Source: Cupriavidus pampae (lineage in GTDB: Bacteria; Pseudomonadota; Gammaproteobacteria; Burkholderiales; Burkholderiaceae). From it: a stretch of 64,000 nucleotides of DNA. A program made the translations under genes and the position numbers. The stretch lies in the NCBI RefSeq assembly GCF_914271485.1, contig NZ_CAJZAG010000007.1:372001-436000 (forward strand), written 5' to 3'. Below are positions 14,650 to 23,589 of the stretch, one piece after another. Each line of letters opens with the position of its first letter. Positions within the stretch are counted from its first letter, which is position 1. The notes below the pieces were generated by a model that was given only the letters and a program-made list of their open reading frames with translations, made no database searches and was not told where the DNA came from.

Positions 14650-15099
14650 ATGCAGCTTCCGCCCGCTCTTTCTTCGCAGGGCCGTATGCCAGCTACCCCG
14701 ACCGTGCGCGGCCGACTGCCGATGCTTGGCGGCAGGGTGGCGATGGCTACTGGTCGGGCGCCGACGATGCAACCTGGCTCGTGGCGTACGAACGAGCAGA
14801 GCAGCAGTCAGCGCGGCTATGACTATCGATGGCAGAAGGCGCGCGCGGCTTATCTCCGGCTGCACCCGTACTGCATTTACTGCATGCGAGACGCATCAAT
14901 CCGATCCACGAGTGTTGCCGAAGTCATCGTCGAGTGCGCTGAGCGTGGGCTGCCTGTTCCGTATGGCAACGTGGTCGACCACATTGAGGCGCACCGCGGT
15001 GACAAGGCACTGTTCTGGGATGAGTCGAACTGGCAGACGCTTTGCCGCACGCACCACAGCGGGCAAAAACAGAGGGAAGAAGCCGGTTCTGGCTTCTGA
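14650..15099 (+). CDS. HNH endonuclease of the packaging module, 149 aa
   Basis: The HNH motif is VVDHIEAHRGD (about residues 108-118) followed by LFWDESNWQTLCRTHHSGQK. A CIYC pair upstream and LCRTHH provide the zinc site. HNH proteins next to terminase genes in HK97-like phages stimulate cos cleavage with TerS/TerL (established for HK97 gp74). The N-terminal 50 residues are low-complexity and the true start may be a later ATG (for example 14,686). Confidence 0.85.
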   Translation: MQLPPALSSQGRMPATPTVRGRLPMLGGRVAMATGRAPTMQPGSWRTNEQSSSQRGYDYRWQKARAAYLRLHPYCIYCMRDASIRSTSVAEVIVECAERGLPVPYGNVVDHIEAHRGDKALFWDESNWQTLCRTHHSGQKQREEAGSGF

Positions 15100-15145
15100 C
15101 TGATCGCGCTAACATAAGCTCCCGATATTCTCCGGAGCGACAGCA

Positions 15146-15625
15146 ATGAAATCATCCTCAGGTGGTGGTAATCCTGATCCATTCATCCATGAAATACCGG
15201 AGCCGGTTAGGAGCCAAATGCAGCAGATGCTGCAGGGGCTGAGTGGGATGCTTACCCAGGCCATCATGGATTGGGGCCTGGAAGTGGTTAAGCATGTCGC
15301 TATCATTAACGCAGCTGGTCTTGCTGGAGCGACGGCCCTCGCTGCAGCTCCTTCGAAGGCGGAAGCCATAGTTGCGGTCACACCATTTCTGGTCGGTCTT
15401 CTCCTCGCTGTCGTAGTGATGGGAGTGATTTTCCTCTTTTCGTTCTTTATCGGTCTTTGGTACCAGCACAGACTGTCGAGATTTATGTTCGGAGTTGGGC
15501 GAGCGAGTTCATTGCGCCCTTCAAAGTGGGTGTTTTTTGCGATGGCTATTCAATGGCTCGCCGTCGCGGCTGCGATTGCCGCCTTCACCATCGGGATGGT
15601 CCGACTTATCGGCGTCGTGGGTTGA
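15146..15625 (+). CDS. Membrane protein, 159 aa
   Basis: Hydrophobic stretches near residues 48-70, 78-108 and 133-156 predict three transmembrane helices; the N-terminus is soluble and starts MKSSSGGGNPDPFIHEIPEP. It is inserted between HNH and the small terminase gene, unusual for a membrane protein, so it is probably a cargo (moron) gene acting in lysogeny or superinfection exclusion. No family recognised. Confidence 0.55.
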   Translation: MKSSSGGGNPDPFIHEIPEPVRSQMQQMLQGLSGMLTQAIMDWGLEVVKHVAIINAAGLAGATALAAAPSKAEAIVAVTPFLVGLLLAVVVMGVIFLFSFFIGLWYQHRLSRFMFGVGRASSLRPSKWVFFAMAIQWLAVAAAIAAFTIGMVRLIGVVG

Positions 15626-15635
15626 TCGGCGCGTA

Positions 15636-15736
15636 GTGGTGTGGCGGGGGGGGCAGGAAAAGTCCAGCCGGTCCGGCGGGTCTAGACCGCCTGTTCCCTC
15701 ACGCGCAGAAAATTTCCCGTTGTTTGATTTCCCTCA
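15636..15736. other. Candidate cos region
   Basis: A 101-bp non-coding stretch between the HNH-side genes and the small terminase gene contains a G8 tract (about 15,645-15,653) and GC-rich near-symmetric sequence (CCGGTCCGGCGG). HK97-like phages have cos next to terS, so this is the best candidate. No direct evidence of cohesive ends is visible. Confidence 0.3.
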
Positions 15737-15784
15737 GTGATGGGTAATCAAAGAATTCAAAGATTCGAATTCAAAGGACACAAA

Positions 15785-16225
15785 ATGCCACGAGGCGGAG
15801 CACGGCCCGGGGCGGGCAGGAAACCGAAGAAGGCTGTCGAGGAGGGCGTAAAGCCCGCGAAAATGAAGTCGAAGGCCGGCGGATTCACCGACGCGAGCGG
15901 CGTCAAGGTGCCGGGCGCGCCGACGGACTGGCCTTTCGGCACTGAACCGCCGGCTCAGACCACGGCACCCGCGCAACAGGCCCCGTTTGTACCGAGGTCC
16001 CCGGAAGAGCTCTCAAAGCTCATGCCGCTCGACTATCTGCTCGAGGTCATGCGGGACGAATTCGAGGAGCGTGGCCGACGAGTTCAGGCCGCGACCATCG
16101 CGGCTCCGTATTGCCACGCAAAGAAGGGCGAGAGCGGCAAGAAGGAGCAGAAGGACGAGGCAGCGAAGAAAGTCGCCGGCCGTTTTTCTCCGGCCCCGCC
16201 GCCGAAGCTGGTGGTCAACAACTAG
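15785..16225 (+). CDS. terS: Terminase small subunit, 146 aa
   Basis: The basic N-terminus MPRGGARPGAGRKPKKAVEE is a hallmark of small terminases (P27/HK97-like, DNA-binding tail). A Pro/Ala linker and an oligomerisation helix (LDYLLEVMRDEFEERGRRVQ) follow. The ATG at 15,785 is preferred for the RPGAGRK start and an AAAGGAC upstream. It recognises the cos site and activates TerL. Confidence 0.88.
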   Translation: MPRGGARPGAGRKPKKAVEEGVKPAKMKSKAGGFTDASGVKVPGAPTDWPFGTEPPAQTTAPAQQAPFVPRSPEELSKLMPLDYLLEVMRDEFEERGRRVQAATIAAPYCHAKKGESGKKEQKDEAAKKVAGRFSPAPPPKLVVNN

Positions 16226-16241
16226 GCGTGGAGACGGACAG

Positions 16242-16406
16242 ATGACGAAACCGGGGAGAGATGGTTGGTCCGCCATTCCGCAGACGGATGACCCGCGGGA
16301 GTGGTTGCGAGCGGTGATGAACTCGCCCGACATCGAGATGGAGCACCGCATCGAGGCGGCCGCCGCTCTCGCGAATGCAGATGTCGTCGACGACGCGGAC
16401 GAATAA
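16242..16406 (+). CDS. Small protein between terminase subunits, 54 aa
   Basis: Starts MTKPGRDGWSAIPQTDDPRE and ends acidic (NADVVDDADE). Short proteins in this exact place are common in Burkholderiales HK97-like phages (from memory); function unknown. Confidence 0.6.
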   Translation: MTKPGRDGWSAIPQTDDPREWLRAVMNSPDIEMEHRIEAAAALANADVVDDADE

Positions 16407-16427
16407 CGGTTTGACGCGAGCGGATTG

Positions 16428-18125
16428 ATGGACTGGACGACTGCATGCCCAGACTGGGAGGATCGCCTCATCTCAGGGCGGTCGATCATCCCGCCGCCCA
16501 TCTTTCGCGACCAGGCCGAGCAAGCGCTGGCCATCTTCAAAGAGTTGCGCGTCGTGGATCTCCCAGGGAAGCCAACGTTTGGCGAGTGTTGCGACCAATG
16601 GGTGTTCCAGTTCGTGGCGGCCATCTTTGGTGCATACGATGCACAGACCGGCAACCAGCTGATCCGTGAGTTCTACCTGCTGATCAGCAAGAAGAACACG
16701 AAGTCCACGATCGCCGCCGGCATCATGCTCACGGCCGTGATCCTCTGTTGGAGGCACGAAGAAGAGCATTTGATCCTGGCGCCCACGAAGGAAGTTGCTG
16801 ATAACAGCTTCAAGCCCGCGGCCGGCATGATTCGCGCGGACGATGAGCTGGCGGCGCTGTTCCATATTCAGGACCACATTCGCACCATCACGCATCGCGT
16901 GTCGCGGGCGACACTGAAGGTCGTCGCGGCCGACACGGACACCGTGTCAGGGAAAAAGTCTGGCCGCATCCTCGTCGATGAGCACTGGCTGTTCGGCAAA
17001 AAGGGCAACGCCGAAGCGATGTTCATGGAGGCGACGGGCGGCCAGGTATCTCGCAATGAAGGCTGGGTCATCTATCTCACCACGCAGAGCGACGAGCCGC
17101 CGGCTGGCGTCTTCAAGGAGAAGCTGAACTATTACCGCGACGTGCGGGATGGAAAGATCCATGACCCCAAGTCACTCGGTGTTCTGTACGAGTTTCCGAC
17201 GGCGATGGTGAAGTCTCAGGCGTATCTGGATGCCGAGAACTTCCACATCACCAACCCCAATATCGGGCGCTCGGTGAGCGTTGACTGGATAGCGGACCAG
17301 TTGCGCAAGGTCGAGCACAAAAAGGACGGTGCATTTCAGCAGTTCCTAGCCAAGCATCTGAACGTCGAGATCGGGCTGAGCCTGCGATCGGACAACTGGG
17401 CAGGCGCGCTGTTCTGGGAAGCGCAATCTGTGCCAGGCCTGACGCTATCCGAGTTGCTACGGCGTTGTGAGGTCATCGATGTCGGCATCGACGGTGGCGG
17501 TTTGGACGATTTATTGGGTGCCGCCGCCGCGGGCCGAGACCGTGAGACAGGTGATTGGTTGACGTGGTGCCGCGCATGGGCGCATCCGACGGTCCTCGAG
17601 CGGCGCAAGAGCGAGGCTTCTCGACTGCGTGACTTGGAACTCGATGGTGATCTGGTCATCGTCGATCGAATTGGCGAAGACGTCGAGCAGCTCGCCCAGA
17701 TTGTGCTGCAGATTCACGAAGCCGGCCTGCTAGACAAGATCGGCGTCGATCCGAGCGGCATTGGCGCGGTTCTCGACGCGCTGTTGGCCGCCGGGATCCC
17801 TGAGAAGAATTCCAACGGCGAAGATATGATCGTCGGCATCTCGCAGGGCTGGAAGCTGGGAGGCACGATCAAGACCACCGAGCGGAAGTTGGCCGAGGGC
17901 GCGCTCTGGCATGGAGGTACGGCGCTCATGAGTTGGTGCGTCGGCAATGCCAAGGTGGAACCTCGCGGCAACGCAATCCTGATCACAAAGCAGGCCAGCG
18001 GCACGGCCAAGATCGACCCGCTGATGGCGCTGTTCAACGCCGTCGCGCTGCTGTCGCTAAACCCTGAAGGGATGGGCTCCATGGACGACTGGCTGAGCAA
18101 TCCCATTGTGGCAGGCCACGCATAA
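16428..18125 (+). CDS. terL: Terminase large subunit, 565 aa
   Basis: The ATPase that pumps DNA into the prohead and the nuclease that cuts concatemers. A Walker A-like SKKNTKST lies at residues 87-94, and the Walker B with catalytic Glu is ILVDEHW (D184, E185). The C-terminal nuclease domain has DVGIDGGGLDDLLG and a later GVDPSG. Length is normal for the HK97/P27-type family. Its TAA overlaps the portal ATG by one base. Confidence 0.95.
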   Translation: MDWTTACPDWEDRLISGRSIIPPPIFRDQAEQALAIFKELRVVDLPGKPTFGECCDQWVFQFVAAIFGAYDAQTGNQLIREFYLLISKKNTKSTIAAGIMLTAVILCWRHEEEHLILAPTKEVADNSFKPAAGMIRADDELAALFHIQDHIRTITHRVSRATLKVVAADTDTVSGKKSGRILVDEHWLFGKKGNAEAMFMEATGGQVSRNEGWVIYLTTQSDEPPAGVFKEKLNYYRDVRDGKIHDPKSLGVLYEFPTAMVKSQAYLDAENFHITNPNIGRSVSVDWIADQLRKVEHKKDGAFQQFLAKHLNVEIGLSLRSDNWAGALFWEAQSVPGLTLSELLRRCEVIDVGIDGGGLDDLLGAAAAGRDRETGDWLTWCRAWAHPTVLERRKSEASRLRDLELDGDLVIVDRIGEDVEQLAQIVLQIHEAGLLDKIGVDPSGIGAVLDALLAAGIPEKNSNGEDMIVGISQGWKLGGTIKTTERKLAEGALWHGGTALMSWCVGNAKVEPRGNAILITKQASGTAKIDPLMALFNAVALLSLNPEGMGSMDDWLSNPIVAGHA

Positions 18126-19414
18126 TGAAATTCAACCTTACGGGCGTCGCACGCGGAGTCCGCGCGGCCATCGACGGCTTCGTTCGGTCGTTCTCCCTGA
18201 CCGACCACGAACTGTATAACCGCAATGCGGCGTTCGAGGCGGGCGTCGAGGTGACGCCCAAGGCGGTGATGCAGTTGGACGCGGTCTGGAGTTGCGTGCG
18301 GCTGATCTCGGAGACGATCGCGACACTGCCGCTCGCCATGTACGAGCGCACGTCGGCGGGCAAGCGCGTGTCGCCGCAGCATCCGCTGCACTTCGTCATC
18401 CACGACCAGCCGAACGCGGATTCGACGGCTTCGGTGTTCTGGGAGGCGATGGTGGCCGCAATGCTGCTGCGCGGCGCCGGCAGGGCCGAGAAGCTGTATG
18501 TCGGCGAGCAACTCGTCGGCCTGGCTTACCTCGACCCCGACAAGCTCGTCTGCACGCGGGACTTCAACACCGGGCGCAAGAAGTTCACGTACCCCCGCCC
18601 GAACGGTACGCTGCGCGAGATTCCGGAGGCCCGCGTCTGGACGATCCCAGGTTTCACCCTCGACGGCACCAATGGTGTGTCGGTAATCGCGTATGGCGCC
18701 AAGGTGTTCGGCAACGCGATGGCCGCAGACAAGGCCGCTGCGCAGACGTTCAAGTCGGGATTGCTCCAGACCGTCTACTACAAGATGGCTGCGTTCCTGA
18801 ATCCGAAGCAGCGCGCGGAGTTCAAGGCGAATCTCCAAGGATCGGTAGAGCGGGGCGAGACGCCGCTGCTGGAAGGCGGAACGGACGTCGAAACTGTCGG
18901 CATCAAGCCATCCGACGCGCAACTGCTGGAATCGCGCGGATACTCGGTTGAGGCCATTTGTCGGTGGTTCCGCGTGCCGCCATGGATGGTCGGGCATACC
19001 GAGAAGTCCACGAGCTGGGGCACCGGCATCGAGCAACAGATGATCGGCTTCCTGACCTTCACGCTGGCGCCGTGGCTGAAGCGAATCGAGCAGGCGATCA
19101 GCAAGGATCTGCTCCGCCCCAGCGAGCGAGCACGCCATTATCCAAAGTTTTCCGTCGAAGGGCTGCTGCGTGCGGACAGCGCCGCGCGCGCTGCCTTCTA
19201 CGCCGCGATGGTGAACAACGGCATCCTGACGCGCGACGAGGTGCGTGAGCTGGAAGACCGCGAGCCCATGGGAGGGAACGCCGCGGTGCTCACCGTCCAG
19301 TCGGCCATGACCACGCTCGATGGGCTCGGTACCACCGACGCCAGCGACGCCAACAATGCGAGGGCGGCCATCCGCGCCTTCCTCGGCTTCGAAGACGACC
19401 AGAAAAGGGGTTGA
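18125..19414 (+). CDS. Portal protein (HK97 family), 429 aa
   Basis: Forms the dodecameric ring at the head vertex for DNA entry and tail attachment. VTPKAVMQLDAVWSCVRLIS followed by ETIATLPLAMYER is the typical HK97 portal N-terminus. RWFRVPPWMVGH and STSWGTGIEQQ are family signatures. Start overlaps the terminase stop. The C-terminus has a helical crown region (AARAAFYAAMVNNGILTRDE). Confidence 0.95.
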   Translation: MKFNLTGVARGVRAAIDGFVRSFSLTDHELYNRNAAFEAGVEVTPKAVMQLDAVWSCVRLISETIATLPLAMYERTSAGKRVSPQHPLHFVIHDQPNADSTASVFWEAMVAAMLLRGAGRAEKLYVGEQLVGLAYLDPDKLVCTRDFNTGRKKFTYPRPNGTLREIPEARVWTIPGFTLDGTNGVSVIAYGAKVFGNAMAADKAAAQTFKSGLLQTVYYKMAAFLNPKQRAEFKANLQGSVERGETPLLEGGTDVETVGIKPSDAQLLESRGYSVEAICRWFRVPPWMVGHTEKSTSWGTGIEQQMIGFLTFTLAPWLKRIEQAISKDLLRPSERARHYPKFSVEGLLRADSAARAAFYAAMVNNGILTRDEVRELEDREPMGGNAAVLTVQSAMTTLDGLGTTDASDANNARAAIRAFLGFEDDQKRG

Positions 19415-19418
19415 TCCC

Positions 19419-20288
19419 ATGAGCAAGAAGACGCTACCGGGGGCGCCGGAGGGACGCCCTTGCGCCGGCATTTCGAGCCAGTTGCAACCGCGTGCGCTCG
19501 ACCGCTGGCACGCCAATGTGCGCGCGGCATCTGACGATGACGTTGAGCGCACGATCAGCGTCTATGACGTGATCGGCTACGACTACTGGTCGGGCGACGG
19601 GGTGACGGCGAAGCGCATTGCCGGCGCGCTGCGTGGCATGGGCGCCGGGCCGGTGACGGTCAACGTCAATTCCCCAGGCGGCGACATGTTCGAAGGCCTC
19701 GCGATCTATAACTTGCTCCGCGAGCATGACGGCGAGGTCACGGTCAAGGTGCTCGGCCTGGCCGCGTCCGCCGCGTCGATCATCGCGATGGCCGGCGACA
19801 CCGTGCAGATCGCACGCGCCGGTTTCCTGATGATCCACAACGCATGGGTGATGGCTATCGGCAACCGGAACGATCTGATCGAGGTCGCCGCGACGCTGCA
19901 GCCGTTCGATGATGCGATGGCGAGCATCTACTCCGCGCGCACCGGGCAGGACATCAAGGCAATGGCGAAGCTCATGGACGCCGAGACGTGGATCGGCGGG
20001 AAGGCGGCGATCGACGACGGCTTCGCTGACGACTTCCTGCCGTCCGACCAAGTGAAGAAAGGCGAAGGAAAGGCCAGCGCCTCGGCGATCCGCCGAATCG
20101 AGGCGGCGCTGCGCTCCAGCGGCATGCCCAAGTCCGAGGCCATGCGTCTCCTCAGCGATTTCAAGTCCAGCTCGGGCGACCCGGCTGGCAGCGGTGAGGG
20201 AGATCCCACCGAACGAGTCGAGCCCCGGCCCGATTCCCTCAGTAGTGCCGCGGCATTGGCCGCATCCCTCATCTCAATCAACGCTTGA
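19419..20288 (+). CDS. ClpP-type prohead protease, 289 aa
   Basis: A ClpP-fold serine protease that matures the capsid. The core ITVNVNSPGG-like strand is VTVNVNSPGGDMFEGLAIYN; catalytic Ser is in LGLAASAAS (S117) and catalytic His in MIHNAW (H140). The C-terminal 90 residues are Ser/Glu-rich and likely act as a scaffold-like extension. It lies directly between portal and capsid genes, the normal order. Confidence 0.92.
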   Translation: MSKKTLPGAPEGRPCAGISSQLQPRALDRWHANVRAASDDDVERTISVYDVIGYDYWSGDGVTAKRIAGALRGMGAGPVTVNVNSPGGDMFEGLAIYNLLREHDGEVTVKVLGLAASAASIIAMAGDTVQIARAGFLMIHNAWVMAIGNRNDLIEVAATLQPFDDAMASIYSARTGQDIKAMAKLMDAETWIGGKAAIDDGFADDFLPSDQVKKGEGKASASAIRRIEAALRSSGMPKSEAMRLLSDFKSSSGDPAGSGEGDPTERVEPRPDSLSSAAALAASLISINA

Positions 20289-20298
20289 AAGGCACACC

Positions 20299-21492
20299 AT
20301 GTCGCAAATCGAGAAGGACATCGAGACGATCAACGCCAGCCTCACGAAGGTCAGCGATCAAATCAAGACCCAAGCCGAAGCTTTCGTGAAGAACGCGAAG
20401 CAGAGCGAGTACGCCGTCGCAAAAGTGGACGAGCTGCTGAACAAGCACGGCGAGCTGCAGAACAGCCTGACCGCGACCCAGCAGGCGCTCGCCAAGCTGG
20501 AAGCGAATGGCGCCGGTGGCGACTTGCAGCACCAGACGTTCGGCCAGCAGTTCGTGGGCGGCGAAGACTTCAAGGCTTTCGCCGACAAGGCGACGCCTCG
20601 CGGCCGCGTGGACATGACGTTCAAGGCCGCCATCACCAGTCTGACGACCGACGCCGACGGCTCGGCCGGCGACTTGGTGCAGACGACCCGTCTGCCTGGC
20701 GTGCTTCCGCTGCCCCAGCGCCGCATGACCGTCCGTGACCTGATCACCCCGGGCACGATGGACGGCAACACGCTGGAGTACGTGAAGGAGACTGGCTTCA
20801 CGAACAACGCGGGCATGGTCGCGGAAGGCGCGAAGAAGCCCGAGTCGTCGATGAAGTTCGACCTCGTCACCACGTCGGCGAAGGTCATCGCGCACTTCGT
20901 CAAGGCATCGCGCCAGATCCTCAGCGACGCGTCGCAACTGGCTAGCATGATCGACGGGCGCCTGCGCTACGGTCTGGCCTTCAAGGAAGAGCAACAGTTG
21001 CTGAACGGTGACGGCACGGGCCAGAACCTGCTGGGCATCATCCCGCAGGCGTCGGCCTTCGTGGCGCCGTTCGATCCGGCGGGCACGGAGACGAACATCG
21101 ACAACATCCGTCTGGCGATGCTGCAGGCGTTCCTCGCCGAATACCCGGCCACGGGGCACGTGATGAACCCGATCGACTGGGCGCGCATCGAGTTGCTGAA
21201 GGACACCACCGGCCGCTACATCATCGGCAATCCGCAGGGCAGCATCGGCGCCACTCTGTGGAACTTGCCGGTGGTCGAGACGCAAGCCATTGCCGTGGAC
21301 AAGTTCCTGACCGGCGCGTTCAAGCTGGGCGCCCAGGTGTTCGACCGCTGGCTGGCTCGCGTCGAGGTTGCCACCGAGAACGAAGACGACTTCGTGAAGA
21401 ACATGGTGACGATCCTCGCCGAAGAGCGCCTGGCGCTGGCCGTGTACCGGCCCGAGGCGTTCATCTACGGCGACTTCGGCAACGTGACCTGA
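20299..21492 (+). CDS. Major capsid protein (HK97 fold), 397 aa
   Basis: Residues 1 to about 80 are coiled coil (MSQIEKDIETINASLTKVSD), equivalent to the HK97 delta domain that scaffolds assembly and is removed by the protease. The remainder carries HK97-fold signatures: LPLPQRRMTVRDLITPGTMD, then EEQQLLNGDGTGQNLLGI and NPIDWARIELLKD. Length is normal. Followed by a GC hairpin. Confidence 0.95.
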   Translation: MSQIEKDIETINASLTKVSDQIKTQAEAFVKNAKQSEYAVAKVDELLNKHGELQNSLTATQQALAKLEANGAGGDLQHQTFGQQFVGGEDFKAFADKATPRGRVDMTFKAAITSLTTDADGSAGDLVQTTRLPGVLPLPQRRMTVRDLITPGTMDGNTLEYVKETGFTNNAGMVAEGAKKPESSMKFDLVTTSAKVIAHFVKASRQILSDASQLASMIDGRLRYGLAFKEEQQLLNGDGTGQNLLGIIPQASAFVAPFDPAGTETNIDNIRLAMLQAFLAEYPATGHVMNPIDWARIELLKDTTGRYIIGNPQGSIGATLWNLPVVETQAIAVDKFLTGAFKLGAQVFDRWLARVEVATENEDDFVKNMVTILAEERLALAVYRPEAFIYGDFGNVT

Positions 21493-21514
21493 TCGGCAGC
21501 AGCCGGTTCGGAGG

Positions 21515-21530
21515 GCCCGCTCTGGCGGGC
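21515..21530 (+). other. GC hairpin after the capsid gene
   Basis: GCCCGC TCTG GCGGGC forms a perfect 6-bp stem with a 4-base loop, followed only by TTGTGT, so it is a weak terminator at best. It may limit transcription after the highly expressed capsid gene or protect the mRNA 3' end. Confidence 0.45.
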
Positions 21531-21554
21531 TTGTGTCACTTACTGGAGACGATC

Positions 21555-21959
21555 ATGAAGATCAAGTTCAAGGCGACGGACCCACGTGCGGGGACCGTCG
21601 TTCAGATGGACAGCAGCCGCGGCCAGCATTTCATCGACACCGGCGCCGCCGTGCTGGTGAAGGAAGACGACCATCGCTCTGCGGTGGCCCGCGCCGAGCT
21701 GGACAAGGCGCTGGCCGGCCTACCCGGCGACAACACCGACCCGGACTATGTCGTCGGCGCCATGCGCTCGCACTTCAAGGACGTGTTCACCGACGCCGAC
21801 GAGGCGAAGGTGCGCGCCTTGGTAAAGGCGCCTGCTGCTGGCGCGCCGGAAGGTCAGACCGCCAGCGAGTCGGCGGCATCGGAGGCGGCGCCTGTCGCGG
21901 CTGCCGACGAAAAGCCGGCCGCCGAGGCGAAGACCAAAGCCAAGGCCAAGGGAGCCTGA
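21555..21959 (+). CDS. Hypothetical head-region protein, 134 aa
   Basis: Starts MKIKFKATDPRAGTVVQMDS. The N-terminal half may be a small beta domain. The C-terminal 45 residues are an Ala/Glu/Lys-rich low-complexity tail (AAAEDKPAAEAK-like, ending KAKAKGA) as seen in capsid-associated or head-decoration proteins. Function inferred from position only. Confidence 0.55.
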   Translation: MKIKFKATDPRAGTVVQMDSSRGQHFIDTGAAVLVKEDDHRSAVARAELDKALAGLPGDNTDPDYVVGAMRSHFKDVFTDADEAKVRALVKAPAAGAPEGQTASESAASEAAPVAAADEKPAAEAKTKAKAKGA

Positions 21960-21960
21960 C

Positions 21961-22305
21961 ATGCCGATCCTCGGTCTCGACATTGTGAAGTCGCACTTGC
22001 GGGTCACGTGGCAAAACGAGGATCAGCTTATCGGGATCTACCACGCGGCCGCTGAAGGATCCGCCGTCTCGTTCTTGAACCGGAAGGTCTACAACGACGA
22101 AACCGAGATGGCAGCCGCGGTCGAGGCCGGTACCGCCGGCGACGATCCGATGGTTGCGAACGCTGAGTTTCATGCCGCAGTGCTGCTCACGGCCGGCCAT
22201 CTGTACGTCAACCGCGAGCAGGTCGTCCTCGGTGTCACGGCGGTGGATTTGCCGATGGGCGCGCGCGACTTTCTCCAGCCCTACCGCGTGGGGCTGGGCG
22301 TATGA
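21961..22305 (+). CDS. Head-tail connector (HK97 gp6-like), 114 aa
   Basis: MPILGLDIVKSHLRVTWQNE followed by DQLIGIYHAAAEGSAVSFLN is characteristic of the gp6-like adaptor family that docks under the portal. AEFHAAVLLTAGHLYVNREQ is the conserved C-terminal helix. It overlaps the next gene by 4 bp. Confidence 0.85.
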   Translation: MPILGLDIVKSHLRVTWQNEDQLIGIYHAAAEGSAVSFLNRKVYNDETEMAAAVEAGTAGDDPMVANAEFHAAVLLTAGHLYVNREQVVLGVTAVDLPMGARDFLQPYRVGLGV

Positions 22306-22646
22306 GGGCGGGGCAGCGCTCGGCGCTGGTCGAGTTTCAGCGCAATGTCCCGACGCAGGACGATGCGGGACAGCCGATTTCGTCATGGGCGACCGTCGGC
22401 GCACCAGTCTGGGCAGATGTGCGACACCGAACCGGCGCTGAGTCCATTCGGGGAGACACCCCGGCGTCGGTTGTGCAGGTCAGCGTTCGCGTCCCATACC
22501 CCGTGCTGTCGGAGTTTTCCATAGACAGCAGCATGCGCGTGCTGTGTGACGGGGATGCTTATGAGGTTCAGGCGGTGCTGCCTGACAAACAAAGGAGGCA
22601 GCACGTGGACGTGGTGTGCCAGCTCGTGCCGGCTCGCGTGGATTGA
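22302..22646 (+). CDS. Head closure protein, 114 aa
   Basis: MRAGQRSALVEFQRNVPTQD and then DAGQPISSWATVGAPVWADV is the typical SPP1 gp16 / HK97 gp7-like head-tail stopper pattern. It follows the adaptor gene as usual. Beta-barrel stopper of the connector channel. Confidence 0.85.
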   Translation: MRAGQRSALVEFQRNVPTQDDAGQPISSWATVGAPVWADVRHRTGAESIRGDTPASVVQVSVRVPYPVLSEFSIDSSMRVLCDGDAYEVQAVLPDKQRRQHVDVVCQLVPARVD

Positions 22647-22649
22647 AGG

Positions 22650-23177
22650 ATGGACAGCGTCTCGTTCAAGTTTGACGGCGGCTTCGACGATGTGCTCGAG
22701 CAACTGGAGGACCGAGTCACCGCGGTCGTCCGACCGATAGCGCGGGCGGGAGCGTTGGTTTTCTACGAAGAGGCGCGTCGCCTTGTGCCGGTCCACCAGG
22801 GGGCACCCATCAAGCGCCGCAGCGGCGTGGAGACGAAGCCAGGGCAATTGCGCGACGCTATCTACCACGTCTATTCAGAACGACTGTCCAGCGAGCATTT
22901 CGCGGTCTACCAAGTCAGCTGGAATGCGAGAAAGGCGCCTCATGGGCATCTGGTCGAGTACGGGCATTGGCGCGTGAACAAGCTTGTGAAGACCGAGACG
23001 GGTTGGGCGGCCACGACGGAGCGCTTGCCGACGCCCGTGCGCGTGCCCGCTGTCTCCTTCATCCGGCGTGCAGGCGACCGCGCAGAGGCGGCGATGGCGG
23101 CGATGCAGAAGAGAGCTGCGGAGGTGGTGCCCGAAGTACTGCGGTCAATGAGTAGTGGTGGCGGAGATTACGCATGA
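22650..23177 (+). CDS. HK97 gp10-like tail completion protein, 175 aa
   Basis: Starts MDSVSFKFDGGFDDVLEQLE; contains GALVFYEEARRLVPVHQGAP and the HGHLVEYGHWR signature of the HK97 gp10 family. It joins head and tail. The C-terminus is Ala-rich and helical. Stop overlaps the next ATG. Confidence 0.88.
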   Translation: MDSVSFKFDGGFDDVLEQLEDRVTAVVRPIARAGALVFYEEARRLVPVHQGAPIKRRSGVETKPGQLRDAIYHVYSERLSSEHFAVYQVSWNARKAPHGHLVEYGHWRVNKLVKTETGWAATTERLPTPVRVPAVSFIRRAGDRAEAAMAAMQKRAAEVVPEVLRSMSSGGGDYA

Positions 23178-23527
23178 CGATTGAGGCAGATCTGAGGACC
23201 GCGCTCGGTGCCTTGGTGGCTGGCCGCGTCTATCCGGATACCGCGCCAGACGGCGTCGTGCTCCCGTTCATCGTGTACCAGCAGGTCGGCGGCGATGTGG
23301 TCGACTTCCTCGCGGGCGCTCCTGACAAGCAAAACGGCCGCTTTCAGATCGAGGTCTGGGGCACAACAAGGGCTCAGGCCAGTGCGCTGATACGTCAAGT
23401 CGCGACGATCGTCCCCGAAAATCCAGCGCTGCTCGGTTCCCCACTCGGCGGGGCCTTGTCGAACTATGACGGCGTTCTGAACTGGTACGGAGCGCAGCAG
23501 GATTTCTCTCTTTGGTTTTCAGTCTGA
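23174..23527 (+). CDS. Tail terminator-type protein (DUF3168), 117 aa
   Basis: MTIEADLRTALGALVAGRVY, PFIVYQQVGGDVVDFLAGAP and GRFQIEVWGTTRAQASALIR match DUF3168 (lambda gpU-like) proteins that cap the tail tube. Two hairpins follow before the major tail gene. Confidence 0.85.
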   Translation: MTIEADLRTALGALVAGRVYPDTAPDGVVLPFIVYQQVGGDVVDFLAGAPDKQNGRFQIEVWGTTRAQASALIRQVATIVPENPALLGSPLGGALSNYDGVLNWYGAQQDFSLWFSV

Positions 23528-23528
23528 C

Positions 23529-23567
23529 GCCCGTTCGGGCGCTTAACCACCGCCCGCAGTAGCGGGC
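23529..23567 (+). other. Two tandem GC hairpins before the major tail gene
   Basis: CGCCCG TT CGGGCG (23,529-23,542) and GCCCGC AGTA GCGGGC (23,552-23,567). No U tract follows either. They may act as an RNA processing or stabilising site ahead of the highly expressed tail tube gene. Confidence 0.4.
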
Positions 23568-23589
23568 ATCTCTTACTACGGAGCCAGCT

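Noticed and set aside
17714..19552. A 612-codon open frame on the minus strand
   Set aside because: It is antisense to the terminase and portal genes, which have unmistakable motifs. Long antisense frames are common in GC-rich DNA.
20278..21285. A 335-codon minus-strand frame
   Set aside because: It is the antisense shadow of the major capsid gene; composition is Arg/Val/His-rich without domains.
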